From positions 1-23,542 of IMG/VR virus record IMGVR_UViG_3300025137_000298: DNA of 23,542 nt; one strand, 5' to 3'. The position numbers were made by a program, and so were the translations under genes. The first letter of the stretch is position 1; every line of letters begins with the position of its first letter. The DNA comes from a virus. Shown here piece by piece: positions 1 to 9,519 of this stretch. The notes beneath the pieces are model-generated. The model saw nothing but the letters and a program-made list of their open reading frames with translations, did not search any database and was not told where the DNA came from.

Positions 1-35
1 AAAACTTCAAGACGCTAATAAAAATATTGCGATAA
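1..35 (+). CDS. 3' end of an upstream late gene (partial)
   Basis: Only the last ten codons and a TAA stop at 33-35 are visible, reading NFKTLIKILR. The stop overlaps the ATG at 35 in a TAATG junction, the same coupling used repeatedly among the genes downstream, which supports this frame as coding. In related phages this position is taken by a baseplate gene, but nothing here identifies the product. The assignment rests on the junction pattern alone. Confidence 0.45.
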   Translation, partial: NFKTLIKILR

Positions 36-3000
36 TGAAATTGCCTCATAAAACTACTAAGACATTAAAAACAGAAACTAACAATGGTGTTGTAGATACT
101 TCATTAAAAGTAAGAAGACAATTTACAGGTACTTTATCATCTGCTGGTGAAATTACAATCACATGTTCATCTAATGAAACATTTAGTGGTGTTGCAGAAG
201 GTGATTATATAGTTTCGGTTGTATCCACCGGTTCAGGTGGTTCAGGTGCCGTAGGTGATGTATTAAGTATCACAGGCAACAATCATGAAGGTGCAGTTAT
301 ATTTTCAGCACCGTCTACCACAACTTTAAAACTTGACTTTGGTGCTAACTTTAATGCTCATGTTGTAAAAATAATTGCAACAATTACAAGAAGTACAGTA
401 TCATCTAAATCTAAAACTTTAAATGCTTCTCAAACAAAACAAATTGCAACTCTAGCTCTTGCAACTGCTAGAGGTGGTGTAAACATAGGCAAGGCAGATG
501 TATTTGAAGTGGCAAGTGTACATATGGCAGCTAACTTTAGCACTAATGCAACAACGAGTGATATAAATGTTACAGAAAGATACGAATTAGACAATGGGCA
601 AAGAGATAACTTCTATGATATAGGAAGATTAAAACTTAAACCTGGAAAATCACTACCTACAGGAAGACTATTAATAACATTTAGTTTCTTCTCACATGGT
701 GCAGGTGATTTCTTTGATGTAGATTCTTATTCTGGTGTTGTAGATTATTCTGCTATACCAAATTATGAATCAGATACAACAGGCGAAACTTTTGAATTAA
801 GAGATTCTTTAGACTTTAGACCAAGAGTAGATGACGCTTCATCTATTAATGCTGGTGATGGACAAGATAGACAGTTTAGTGGTACAGGTGCTTCAGTATT
901 AGATGTTGCAAAATTTGGTGGCGATGTTACAACTGACCATGAATTTTTCTTAAATAGAATTGATAAAATATTCTTAGATAGAGAAGGTTCATTTAGGGTA
1001 GTTAGAGGTTCTTCAGATTTAGTACCACAAAAACCAGAAGATTTAGATAATGCAATGCATTTATACACAATTAGTATTCCTTCATTTACATTAACACCTG
1101 AAGAAGTAGATATTAAACGAATTGACAATAGAAGATTTACCATGAGAGATATTGGTAAATTAGAAAAAAGAATTGAGAATGTTGAATATTATACTCAACT
1201 AAGTTTATTAGAACAGGCTGCACAATCATTACAAATACAAGACGCTGAAGGATTTGATAGATTCAAAAATGGATTTGTCGTAGATAACTTTGTAGGTCAT
1301 TCAATAGGTAATGTAGGTGATGTTGATTATAAATGTTCTATGGATTTTGCAAGTGGCGAATTAAGACCAACTCATCATACAAATGCTGTAAGTTTAATAG
1401 AAAGAGATAATGATGACACAGCAATTTTAGACGCTGACAGAGCAGATACAAATTATGCGAAGACAGGTGATTTATTAACATTACCATATTCAGAAACAGC
1501 TGTAATTACTCAACCATTTGCAACTAAATTAATACCTGTAAATCCATTTGATATATTCACATGGACAGGATTTATTAATTTAACTCCACCTGGAGATGAA
1601 TGGTTTGAAACAGAAAGATTACCTGAAATAATTACTAACGAAACAGGACAGTTTGACACATTAGCTGCAAACATATCCGGTTCTAATATTTTAGATAATC
1701 CTTTTGGTACAGTTTGGAATCAATGGCAAGATTTCTGGTCAGGAACTCCAGCTGATGTAAGTCAAACTGCAACAGGCAGAACTGTTGCACCAGGAAGTGG
1801 TAGAAGGAGAGAATTTAGTATTGATACAATTACATCTTCTCAACAAGTATTACAAAACAGAACAGGTGTAAGAACTAGACTTGTTACTGCTGACATGGCA
1901 GAACAACTTGGCGATAGAGTGGTTAGTATGAATATACTTCCATTTATCAGAAACAGAACAATTACATTTAGTGCAACAAGAATGAAACCTAATACTAGAG
2001 TTTTCCCATTCTTTGATAATGTTGCAATTACAAGTTACATTACACCTACAGGTGGTAGTGAAGGTGGAAACTTAGTAACAGATTCAAATGGTGCTGTATC
2101 AGGAACATTTGTATTGCCTGACCCAACTGTGGATGCAAATCCAAGATGGAGAGCAGGTCGTAGAATATTTAGATTGACTTCATCATCAACTGATAGTAGA
2201 ACATTAGAAGATACAGAAACAGCTGCTGAAGGCGATTATATCGCAAGAGGTATTTTAGATAGTGAAAGCTCAACAAGAGAATTTAGAATCGTAAGAGAAA
2301 GTGCTGTTGATGATAGACAAATTACAAGAACATCAACTAGAGAAACCAGAAGATTTATTGGTTGGATAGACCCACTTGCACAATCATTCTTAGTAGATGA
2401 GGTGGGTGGCGTATTCTTAACATCAGTAGATTTATTCTTTGGTACAAAAGATACTACAATACCTGTAACAGTACAAATACAAGAAATGGTAAATGGATAT
2501 CCAGCACCAAGAATTGTTCCATTTAGTACTAAAACATTAAATCCTACATCAGTCAATGTTAGTAATGATGGCACAACTGCTACAACATTTACTTTTGATT
2601 CTCCAGTTTACTTGGAAGAAAATAAAGAATATTGTTTTGTAGTAATAGCAATGTGTAATACTTATCAAGTTTATGGAAGTAGAATGGGTGAAAAAACTCT
2701 AGACGGAACAAGAACTGTATCTAGACAACCATATGCTGGTGTCTTATTTAAATCTCAAAACGGTTCAACATATACTGCTGACCAAAATGAAGATTTAAAA
2801 TTTACTGTTAAGAAGGCTGCTTTTACAACAGGCACAACTTCAACAGTTACACTTTCAAATGATAGTGTACCTTCTAGAACATTAGATACAAATCCAATTA
2901 GAACAACAACTGGTTCACAAACATTTAGAGTGTTTCATAAGAATCATGGTATGCATAGTACATCAAACAATGTAACGATTAGTGGTGCAAGTGCAAGTAA

Positions 3001-3898
3001 TGGTATACCGGCTGCAACTATAAATGCAACTCATACATCAATATCAAATGTAACTTTAGATAGTTATGATATCACAACAACTGATAGTACAAGTGCTACA
3101 TCTACTGGCGACGCTGGTGGTGCAAGTGTTGTTGCAACTCAAAACAAAGCTTTTGAGGCATTAAATGTTGCATTACAAACAATGACTGTTCCTGGAACAG
3201 GATTAACTTATACAGTTAGACCAACTTCAGGTACTTCTATAAATGGTACAGAATCATCATTCAGCTCAACAAGTGAAGATAATTCTATATCAATAATTGC
3301 AAATGATAATGTATACTTTACAACACCTCAAATACTTGCAAGTGATGTAAATGAAACAAATGAAATGTCAGGTAGTAAGTCAATATTAATTAAGTGTACT
3401 TTATCATCAGATAATGCAAACTTATCACCAGTCATAGATACTCAAAGAATGAGTGCAATATGTATTAGTAATAGAATGAATAGTCATACATCAGTTAATC
3501 ATCCAGACTTTAAAGATGATACAACTAATGAAGGTTCAACTTCGGATGCTATGTATGTAACTAGACCTGTTGTATTAGATAATACATCAACTGCTATAGA
3601 TATTAGATTATCAGCAAATGTTCAATCATCTGCTGAAATAGAATTATACTTTAGAACAACAACTTCAGCAGAAGTTAGAAATGTAAGAGATATATCTTGG
3701 ACACCTTTCAATACGGCTGGTGAAGAAGATGTAGCTGTAACACCTGCTTCAAATGATAATACATTTAGTGAATATAAATATACAGCAAGTAGTCTAACAG
3801 GATTTGACGCCTTTCAAATTAAAATAGTTATGAAAGGAACTAATCAGGCATACCCACCAAGAATAAAAGATATGAGAGGTATTGCATTAGCATTATAA
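35..3898 (+). CDS. Large baseplate/tail structural protein, DUF4815-like
   Basis: This 1287-aa protein is the longest in the window. A conserved-looking block at about residues 770-930 begins GWIDPLAQSF, continues through VQIQEMVNGYPAPRIVPFS and SPVYLEENKEYCFVV, and reaches SRMGE and QPYAGVLFKSQNGST. I recognise this arrangement from DUF4815-type virion proteins of T4-like marine phages, found next to baseplate wedge and fibre genes. The N-terminal part contains a helical stretch near residues 370-400 (RDIGKLEKRIENVEYYTQLSLLE), and the C-terminal 350 residues are Ser/Thr/Asn-rich beta-type sequence. It probably forms part of the baseplate periphery or a fibre attachment structure at the cell-facing end of the tail. 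The start is fixed by overlap with the upstream stop. Equating it with one T4 gene (gp7, gp8 or gp10) is not justified from the sequence alone. Confidence 0.75.
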   Translation: MKLPHKTTKTLKTETNNGVVDTSLKVRRQFTGTLSSAGEITITCSSNETFSGVAEGDYIVSVVSTGSGGSGAVGDVLSITGNNHEGAVIFSAPSTTTLKLDFGANFNAHVVKIIATITRSTVSSKSKTLNASQTKQIATLALATARGGVNIGKADVFEVASVHMAANFSTNATTSDINVTERYELDNGQRDNFYDIGRLKLKPGKSLPTGRLLITFSFFSHGAGDFFDVDSYSGVVDYSAIPNYESDTTGETFELRDSLDFRPRVDDASSINAGDGQDRQFSGTGASVLDVAKFGGDVTTDHEFFLNRIDKIFLDREGSFRVVRGSSDLVPQKPEDLDNAMHLYTISIPSFTLTPEEVDIKRIDNRRFTMRDIGKLEKRIENVEYYTQLSLLEQAAQSLQIQDAEGFDRFKNGFVVDNFVGHSIGNVGDVDYKCSMDFASGELRPTHHTNAVSLIERDNDDTAILDADRADTNYAKTGDLLTLPYSETAVITQPFATKLIPVNPFDIFTWTGFINLTPPGDEWFETERLPEIITNETGQFDTLAANISGSNILDNPFGTVWNQWQDFWSGTPADVSQTATGRTVAPGSGRRREFSIDTITSSQQVLQNRTGVRTRLVTADMAEQLGDRVVSMNILPFIRNRTITFSATRMKPNTRVFPFFDNVAITSYITPTGGSEGGNLVTDSNGAVSGTFVLPDPTVDANPRWRAGRRIFRLTSSSTDSRTLEDTETAAEGDYIARGILDSESSTREFRIVRESAVDDRQITRTSTRETRRFIGWIDPLAQSFLVDEVGGVFLTSVDLFFGTKDTTIPVTVQIQEMVNGYPAPRIVPFSTKTLNPTSVNVSNDGTTATTFTFDSPVYLEENKEYCFVVIAMCNTYQVYGSRMGEKTLDGTRTVSRQPYAGVLFKSQNGSTYTADQNEDLKFTVKKAAFTTGTTSTVTLSNDSVPSRTLDTNPIRTTTGSQTFRVFHKNHGMHSTSNNVTISGASASNGIPAATINATHTSISNVTLDSYDITTTDSTSATSTGDAGGASVVATQNKAFEALNVALQTMTVPGTGLTYTVRPTSGTSINGTESSFSSTSEDNSISIIANDNVYFTTPQILASDVNETNEMSGSKSILIKCTLSSDNANLSPVIDTQRMSAICISNRMNSHTSVNHPDFKDDTTNEGSTSDAMYVTRPVVLDNTSTAIDIRLSANVQSSAEIELYFRTTTSAEVRNVRDISWTPFNTAGEEDVAVTPASNDNTFSEYKYTASSLTGFDAFQIKIVMKGTNQAYPPRIKDMRGIALAL

Positions 3899-4113
3899 TG
3901 GCAAGATTAAAAGTAGAAGGTCATGCTAGTTTAGTTAGAGATAATATATCTAAAGCTGTTATAAATACTAATAAGGCAGACTATAAAGAATATATGCACA
4001 GAGCAAAAGCAAGAGAAACTCAAAGAGATTCTCTAACCGACGCTATAAAAGAGATAAATAGTCTAAAGAAAGAATTATTTGAAATTAAAAAACTAATTAA
4101 AGAGAGAGCATAA
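3898..4113 (+). CDS. Small coiled-coil protein in baseplate/fibre operon
   Basis: This is a 71-aa, highly charged protein. Residues 1-35 contain a basic segment (MARLKVEGHASLVRDNISKA). Residues 38-71 form a probable amphipathic helix with heptad-like hydrophobics (IKEINSLKKELFEIKKLIKE). Its ATG overlaps the stop of the baseplate gene by one base, and its TAA overlaps the next ATG, so it is translationally coupled on both sides. No signal peptide or membrane segment is seen. The context suggests a tail assembly or oligomerisation accessory. I do not recognise a named family. Confidence 0.7.
   Translation: MARLKVEGHASLVRDNISKAVINTNKADYKEYMHRAKARETQRDSLTDAIKEINSLKKELFEIKKLIKERA
4053..4060 (+). 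promoter_or_regulatory. Possible internal late promoter (GATAAATA)
   Basis: GATAAATA followed by GTCTA resembles the ATAAATAGTA elements found before other transcription units here. It sits inside the 71-aa gene, 53 bases before the fibre gene start at 4113. Because it lies in coding AT-rich DNA, it may be chance. Confidence 0.3.
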
Positions 4114-5483
4114 TGTCATTTACACCAGTCGGAACAACAGATACACTAGAAACCTTTAGAACGAGGTATAATGCAACTAACATAACTATTGTTGATGACG
4201 CTTCTGGTACAGTAGATATTACACTTGCAACAGATAGTTTAAAAATATCTGGTGGAACTGGTATCGCTTCTGCTATATCAGGTGATGTTATTACATTATC
4301 AGCTTCTGACGCTTCAACATCTGCTAAAGGTATCGCAAGTTTTCACAGTGATAACTTTGCAGTATCAAGTGGTGCAGTTACGATTAAAGATGGCGGTATA
4401 ATAAGAGCTGAAATAGCTGCTGACGCCATTGACGGAACAAAACTAGCAGATAATGCTGTTAATTCAGAACATTATACTGATGGTTCTATTGATACAGCAC
4501 ATATTGGTGATGACCAAGTTACAGCAGCTAAACTTGCAAACACATCTGTTACGGCAGCTACATATGGTTCTGGTAGTGCAATACCTGTCATAGTGGTAGA
4601 CGCTCAAGGAAGAATTACAGGTGTTTCAACAGCGGCTGCTTCATCAGATTTAACAATATCAGATTCATCTTCAACTACTGAAGTCATTACATTAGGTAGT
4701 GAACATTTAAAATTTACTGGTTCTGGAGGAGTAACAGCAACTATTTCAAGTGGTACTGTAACTTATACTTTTGATAATAAAGTGAAAGTATCATCAAACG
4801 ATTCAACTTCAGGATTTTTAAACGGAAAACTTGTTGCCGGAACAGGAGTTACTTTTACAGAATCAAATGATGGGTCAAACGAAACATTGACTATCACAGC
4901 TGCGGCTGCAAAACCAACTATAACAAGTATTTCACCAAGTGTGATACCTAATACGGCAACTAATATTGTAATTACAGGAACAAATTATGTATTAACACCT
5001 AATGTAGACCTTATTGCTTCTACTGGTGTAATAACACAACCAAATACTATCGTAAGAAATAGTGCGACACAATTAACAATAAATGCTACACTTGGTACAG
5101 ATGGCGATTACTTTATACGAATAGAGAATCCAGATGGTGGTGCCGTACGAAGTGGTACAGCTCTATTAGGTGTTTCTGACGCTCCAACTTGGAGTACAGC
5201 TGCAGGATCCCTAGGGGACCTTGCTGCTGGAGGAAGTACTTCATTTGCAGTAGCTGGTTCTTCAGATTCTACTGTAAGATATGATTTGGTCTCAGGTTCT
5301 TTACCTTCAGGATATAGTTTAAATACTGCAAATGGTGCTATAACAGGTACAGAAAACAACGCTACATCAGAAACAACTTTTAACTTTACTATTAGATTAT
5401 CGGATGCTGAAAGTCAAGAGCTCAATAGAGCATTTAGTATCACAGTAACAGTCGGGATGGCTAACTCTGGCCAATTTAACTAA
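4113..5483 (+). CDS. Tail fibre-like protein with IPT/TIG and He_PIG-type Ig domains
   Basis: This 456-aa protein has three parts. Residues 1-265 are Ser/Thr/Gly/Asp-rich beta repeats, with phrases such as LKISGGTGIASAISGDVITL and EVITLGSEHLKFTGSGG typical of trimeric phage fibre shafts. About residues 268-350 resemble an IPT/TIG domain (PTITSISPSVIPNTATNIVI, then a G-D-Y-F-I-R-I-E-N-P-D-G-G ending). About residues 357-450 resemble a He_PIG putative Ig domain (PTWSTAAGSLG, then SGSLPSGYSLNTANGAITGT). Ig-type domains on phage tails are generally weak carbohydrate- or surface-binding decorations. The gene is coupled by TAATG to both neighbours. Codons near 5200-5220 are locally GC-rich compared with the rest of the gene. 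The role as a fibre or adhesin is inferred from composition and position. Confidence 0.7.
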   Translation: MSFTPVGTTDTLETFRTRYNATNITIVDDASGTVDITLATDSLKISGGTGIASAISGDVITLSASDASTSAKGIASFHSDNFAVSSGAVTIKDGGIIRAEIAADAIDGTKLADNAVNSEHYTDGSIDTAHIGDDQVTAAKLANTSVTAATYGSGSAIPVIVVDAQGRITGVSTAAASSDLTISDSSSTTEVITLGSEHLKFTGSGGVTATISSGTVTYTFDNKVKVSSNDSTSGFLNGKLVAGTGVTFTESNDGSNETLTITAAAAKPTITSISPSVIPNTATNIVITGTNYVLTPNVDLIASTGVITQPNTIVRNSATQLTINATLGTDGDYFIRIENPDGGAVRSGTALLGVSDAPTWSTAAGSLGDLAAGGSTSFAVAGSSDSTVRYDLVSGSLPSGYSLNTANGAITGTENNATSETTFNFTIRLSDAESQELNRAFSITVTVGMANSGQFN

Positions 5484-6934
5484 TGGCTAACTCATATTTG
5501 ACAAGAACTCCGAGCAGTGATGGCAATAGAAAAACCATGACTTATAGTTATTGGATAAAAAGAATAACTACTGGTGTATCAAATAATGGATGTGTTATTT
5601 GTGATGAACAACAATCATATCCAACTCACAGAATTAGTTTTGAATCTGATGACACTATGATGATTAGGTCAGCAGTAGGTACTAGTGAGAGTAACAGCAG
5701 TCAATTGCATTGCAGAACTACCAGAAAATTTAGGGATACCTCATCTTGGTATCATTTTGTTATAGCCATTGATACAACTCAAAGTTCAAATATAAACAAG
5801 GTTAAGCTATGGGTTAATGGGGAGCAAAACCTTTCATGGGCAGATGATGGTCCTGATTCCGACCAAAACTTAGATACACAATTTAATAGAGGTGAAGCAA
5901 TATATATAGGTAATTTAAATGGTGCATACTCAGATATGCAATTAGCTCATTATCATTTTGTAGACGGCACGGCGCTAGCTCCAACAGTCTTTGGTTCCTA
6001 TAATGGGACCACCGGCGAGTGGGAGCCTATACTAAGTCCATCTAATATAACTTATGGAACTAATGGGTTCTGGTTAAAATTTGAAAATGCTAGTTCATTA
6101 GGAACTGACAGTAGTGGGCGGTCAAATAATTGGAATGTTAATGGAAATTTAAAACAATCTATATCAACCCCTAATAATGTGTTTAACACATTAAATAGAA
6201 ATGAATCATATAATACTAATGTTGCTACTGCAATTAAATATGGTGGAACCGGTTGGGAGGATGCTCATACAGGGGCAGATGGACCAAAAGGTACAGTTGG
6301 TAATTTAGCCATGACCAGTGGTAAATGGTATTACGAAATGCAATACATCCATCCATCTATGTATAGTACATTTGGTATAAGTAAAGCAAACTCTTTAGCT
6401 GTATCTAAAATGTTGAATACTCAATATCGTGACCCTTTTCATCAAGGAAATGAAGGAGATGGATTTGGATTTCAAGTAGGTAATACTGCAACTTTAATTG
6501 GTAGAGGAGATAACACAGAACAGCAATGGCTTACTAATGCAAGTGATGGTAACTCAAACATAACAAAAGCTACTAATGGTCAGGTATGCATGTGTGCATT
6601 TGATTTAGACGCTGGTAAAATTTGGTGGGGAATTAATGGTACATGGAATACTGTTCCAAACTCTACAACTGCAACATCATCATCAGACATAGCAAGTGGT
6701 AACAATGCTCACAAAACATGGACACCTGATGGAAAGTTTTGGAGAACAGGTCATGCAGAATATAATAGATTTGGAAATGCAGCCGCTCAAAAAAATAACT
6801 TTGGCGAAGGAAGGTTTGGGACAACAGCAGTATCTAGTGGTAATGCAGATTCACAAGGTATAGGAGTCTTTGAATTTGCTCCACCATCCGGATTCCTAGC
6901 AATATGTACAAAGAATATTAAGACTTACGGATAG
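5483..6934 (+). CDS. LamG/SPRY-like phage adhesin, module copy A gene 1
   Basis: This 483-aa protein is paralogous to those at 8077 and 14056. The N-terminal half reads as a LamG-3/concanavalin A-like fold (YSYWIKR, SSWYHFVIAIDTTQS, KLWVNGEQ). It is followed by the marine-phage motif FVDGTALAPTVFGSYNGTTG-EWEP, then GFWLKFENASSLGTDSSGRS-NNW. The C-terminal half looks SPRY-like (SGKWYYEMQY, GKIWWGINGTWN, FGEGRF) and ends APPSGFLAICTKNIKTYG. Such proteins are thought to be surface- or glycan-binding tail parts. The gene starts at a TAATG overlap with the preceding stop. It is followed after 9 bases by its partner gene, with a GGATAGGAGAAC junction shared by all three module copies. Binding specificity cannot be read from the sequence. 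Confidence 0.72.
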   Translation: MANSYLTRTPSSDGNRKTMTYSYWIKRITTGVSNNGCVICDEQQSYPTHRISFESDDTMMIRSAVGTSESNSSQLHCRTTRKFRDTSSWYHFVIAIDTTQSSNINKVKLWVNGEQNLSWADDGPDSDQNLDTQFNRGEAIYIGNLNGAYSDMQLAHYHFVDGTALAPTVFGSYNGTTGEWEPILSPSNITYGTNGFWLKFENASSLGTDSSGRSNNWNVNGNLKQSISTPNNVFNTLNRNESYNTNVATAIKYGGTGWEDAHTGADGPKGTVGNLAMTSGKWYYEMQYIHPSMYSTFGISKANSLAVSKMLNTQYRDPFHQGNEGDGFGFQVGNTATLIGRGDNTEQQWLTNASDGNSNITKATNGQVCMCAFDLDAGKIWWGINGTWNTVPNSTTATSSSDIASGNNAHKTWTPDGKFWRTGHAEYNRFGNAAAQKNNFGEGRFGTTAVSSGNADSQGIGVFEFAPPSGFLAICTKNIKTYG

Positions 6935-6943
6935 GAGAACAGT

Positions 6944-8068
6944 ATGGCTTATACAACAGTAGCAAAACCTAAATCACATTTTGATGTGAAAACCTTTCAA
7001 GGTAGCTCATCAACAAAAACTATAAGTGGAGTTGGATTTAAACCTGATATGGTTTGGATTAAAGACAGAACTGGTGCAAATAAATGGGGTTGTTATGATT
7101 CAAATAGAGGTGTTCAAAAATGGTTAATACTTAGTGAAAACTATTCACAAAATGGTGTAACAGATATAACAGCAACATCAACTTCTTTAGCAAGTTTTAC
7201 CAGTGATGGATTTACTGTGTCAGCAATGTCGGCACAACCAATAAACAATACAAATGGAAATCAATTCTTAACTTATATGTGGAAAGCAAATGGTGGAAGT
7301 ACATCATCAAATGACGCTTCTGCTACAAGTGTTGGAACTATTGATTCAATATATCAAGCTAACACTACAGCAGGTTTTTCTATCGTAACTTATACAGGCA
7401 CAGGTTCTGCTGGAACTTTAAAACACGGACTTTCTGTAAAACCAAAGTGCATAATCGTTAAAAGAGTAAATGCTGCTGAGGGTTGGGAAGTTTATCATGG
7501 AGATGATGGATTAGTTTCAGACCCACAAACAGATTACTTTGAAATAAATACGGATGCTGGAGTTGCTGATTCAGCTGATAGATGGAACGATACAGCTCCA
7601 ACAACAGCAGTCTTTTCAATCGGTACTCATGCTGGAGTAAACACCAATGGCTCAACTTATATAGCTTATGTCTTTGCAGAAACAAAAGGATTTTCAAACT
7701 TTGGTACATATCATGGAATAACTGATAATGCTAATGGTCCATTTGTTTACACAGGATTTAGACCAGCTATGGTTATTGTTAAAAGGCGAGATGGTACAGA
7801 AAGCTGGATAATACAAACAATAGCTGGTACAAAGATTGTTAAAGATAATAGTCAAGGTAGACAAGGAAACCTAATAGAACAAAAAATGTTTCTTAATCTT
7901 GGGGATGCTGAAAACAGTGGTGGAGGTGATGTTGATTTCTATTCAAATGGATTTAAACCAAGAGATACTGATGGAGTGCATAACTGGACAGATTATAAAT
8001 ATGTTTATATTGCTTTTGCAGAACACCCAGTAGTAGGAACTAACGGAACAGTAGGTTTGGCTTTTTAG
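6944..8068 (+). CDS. DUF7483-like phage adhesin without cupredoxin insert, module copy A gene 2
   Basis: This 374-aa protein is paralogous to those at 9520 and 15493 but about 90 residues shorter. It begins MAYTTVAKPKSHFDVKTFQG and contains GFKPDMVWIKDRTG, TGTGSAGTLKHGLSVKPKCI, WNDTAPTTAVFSIGTH, YIAYVFAETKGFSNFGTYHG, TGFRPAMVIVKRRDG and a terminal YIAFAEHPVVGTNGTVGLAF. This resembles the DUF7483 family of marine phage tail proteins; the name is from memory. It goes straight from NDASATSVGTIDSIY to TTAGFSIVTYTGTG, where its paralogues carry the cupredoxin-like insert. An AGGAG ribosome site lies at 6933-6937 before the ATG. It is probably a host-contact protein acting with the LamG/SPRY partner upstream. 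Confidence 0.7.
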   Translation: MAYTTVAKPKSHFDVKTFQGSSSTKTISGVGFKPDMVWIKDRTGANKWGCYDSNRGVQKWLILSENYSQNGVTDITATSTSLASFTSDGFTVSAMSAQPINNTNGNQFLTYMWKANGGSTSSNDASATSVGTIDSIYQANTTAGFSIVTYTGTGSAGTLKHGLSVKPKCIIVKRVNAAEGWEVYHGDDGLVSDPQTDYFEINTDAGVADSADRWNDTAPTTAVFSIGTHAGVNTNGSTYIAYVFAETKGFSNFGTYHGITDNANGPFVYTGFRPAMVIVKRRDGTESWIIQTIAGTKIVKDNSQGRQGNLIEQKMFLNLGDAENSGGGDVDFYSNGFKPRDTDGVHNWTDYKYVYIAFAEHPVVGTNGTVGLAF

Positions 8069-8076
8069 GAGAAATT

Positions 8077-9510
8077 ATGGCAAGTTCAGTTTTAAAAAAA
8101 GTATTTTCAAGTGATGGTAATAGAAGAACCATGACTATTTCATTTTGGATGAAAAGGACAGTAATAGAACTTTTGGAACATGCCCTAATGGGTACTGGAA
8201 GTGATGGCAATGTAAATTCATCTATAAGATTTGAAGCAAATGGAACATTAAAAATATTTGATTACAATGGTCAAGCAGGTCAATGGATAGTTACAACTCA
8301 ACGAAAATTTTTAGACGCTACTTCTTGGTATCACTTTGTATTTGTACTTGATTCTACACAATCAACAGATTCAGAAAGAGTGAGGATATATGTTAATGGA
8401 GTAAGAGAACCAGTAAACACACTATCTAGTCCAACTTGGCCTAACCAAAATACAGATTTTAACTGGAACAGTGCAGCTCAATCTTGGGCAATAGGATGTC
8501 AGCGTTATGGTGGTAATAACTCAAAATTTTTTAATGGATATCTAGCTCACATTAATTTCATAGATGGCTCGGTAGCTTTACCAGCAGTATTTGGCGAGGC
8601 GGATTCGACCACCGGCGAGTGGAAGCCTAAATTAAATCCCACAGTAACTTATGGTTCCCAGGGATTCTTTTTAAAATTTAATGACCCATCGGCATTAGGT
8701 GATGATTCATCAGGAAACAACCATGATTTTGCAATTACTGGAAATTTTAGGCAATCATATGATACACCTAATAATAACTTTTGTACACTAGATGACCTTC
8801 AAGCCTATCAAACATCTACAGATGTATCACGAACAACATATGCTGGTACGGCATATCTAGGAACAGGTTCTACTGCTAGAGGGATTCCAGGTACTCAAAT
8901 GATGAGTGCTGGTAAATGGTATGCTGAATTTAAACCTGAATCATCAAGCACTGGTACCAAGCATGTTACTATAAGTATAGTAAAAAATGGTACTTATGCT
9001 TCATCTTTCTATAGAACTACAGGGGACGCAGCTATTCCTGGTAACAGTACAAGCTCAAATGGTTGCGAGGGAATTAGTTACCAACCAATGATGGGTACAC
9101 CAAAACTTTTGGATGCTGGTGGTGGTGGAACTACAAACTATGGTGTTCAAGCAAGTGCTAACGATATCATTATGATGGCAGTAGATTTATCAGCAGCTAC
9201 CTCGAAAATATGGTTTGGAAAAAATGGTACATGGTTTAATGCACCTGGAACTTCAAATGTTGGAGTACCTCATACAGGAGCTAATCCTGGATTATCTTTT
9301 GCTAAAGGAGATGATTATTGGGGCCCTCATGTTACAAGCTCTAATGATGGTGCAGACAAAAATATGTTCTGTAATTTTGGAAATGGTTATTTCGGAGCAA
9401 CAGCTGTAAGCAGTGGTAATGCAGATGATAATGGAGTCGGAATTTTTGAATATGATGTGCCGGCCGGTTTCTATGCCATTTGCACAAAGAATCTTAAGGA
9501 CTACGGATAG
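8077..9510 (+). CDS. LamG/SPRY-like phage adhesin, module copy B gene 1
   Basis: This 477-aa paralogue has the same order as the gene at 5483. The LamG-like part reads ISFWMKR, TSWYHFVFVLDSTQSTD and VRIYVNGVREP. The linker is FIDGSVALPAVFGEADSTTG-EWKPK, with GFFLKFNDPSALGDDSSGNN after it. The SPRY-like part reads SAGKWYAEFKPE and SKIWFGKNGTWFNAPGTSNVG, ending VPAGFYAICTKNLKDYG. Its SPRY half is closer to copy C than to copy A, since both carry NGTWFNAPGTSNVG or NGTFLNAPGTSNVG. The AGGAGAA ribosome site at 8067-8073 overlaps the TAG stop of the gene before. It is probably a tail fibre or decoration lectin. Confidence 0.72.
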   Translation: MASSVLKKVFSSDGNRRTMTISFWMKRTVIELLEHALMGTGSDGNVNSSIRFEANGTLKIFDYNGQAGQWIVTTQRKFLDATSWYHFVFVLDSTQSTDSERVRIYVNGVREPVNTLSSPTWPNQNTDFNWNSAAQSWAIGCQRYGGNNSKFFNGYLAHINFIDGSVALPAVFGEADSTTGEWKPKLNPTVTYGSQGFFLKFNDPSALGDDSSGNNHDFAITGNFRQSYDTPNNNFCTLDDLQAYQTSTDVSRTTYAGTAYLGTGSTARGIPGTQMMSAGKWYAEFKPESSSTGTKHVTISIVKNGTYASSFYRTTGDAAIPGNSTSSNGCEGISYQPMMGTPKLLDAGGGGTTNYGVQASANDIIMMAVDLSAATSKIWFGKNGTWFNAPGTSNVGVPHTGANPGLSFAKGDDYWGPHVTSSNDGADKNMFCNFGNGYFGATAVSSGNADDNGVGIFEYDVPAGFYAICTKNLKDYG

Positions 9511-9519
9511 GAGAACAAC

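Noticed and set aside
5201-5220. A run resembling a cloning polylinker (overlapping CTGCAG, GGATCC and CCTAGG).
   Set aside because: It lies in frame within a He_PIG-like domain and encodes AAGSLGDL, which matches the family pattern. The domain continues intact on both sides, so an engineered insert is not supported.
7994-8001. TATAAATA inside the first DUF7483-like gene, 76 bases before the next start.
   Set aside because: It encodes the conserved Y-K-Y of the family's C-terminal motif, and the next gene already has a coupled ribosome site. Similar coding matches occur at 3773 and 3960, as expected by chance in AT-rich DNA.
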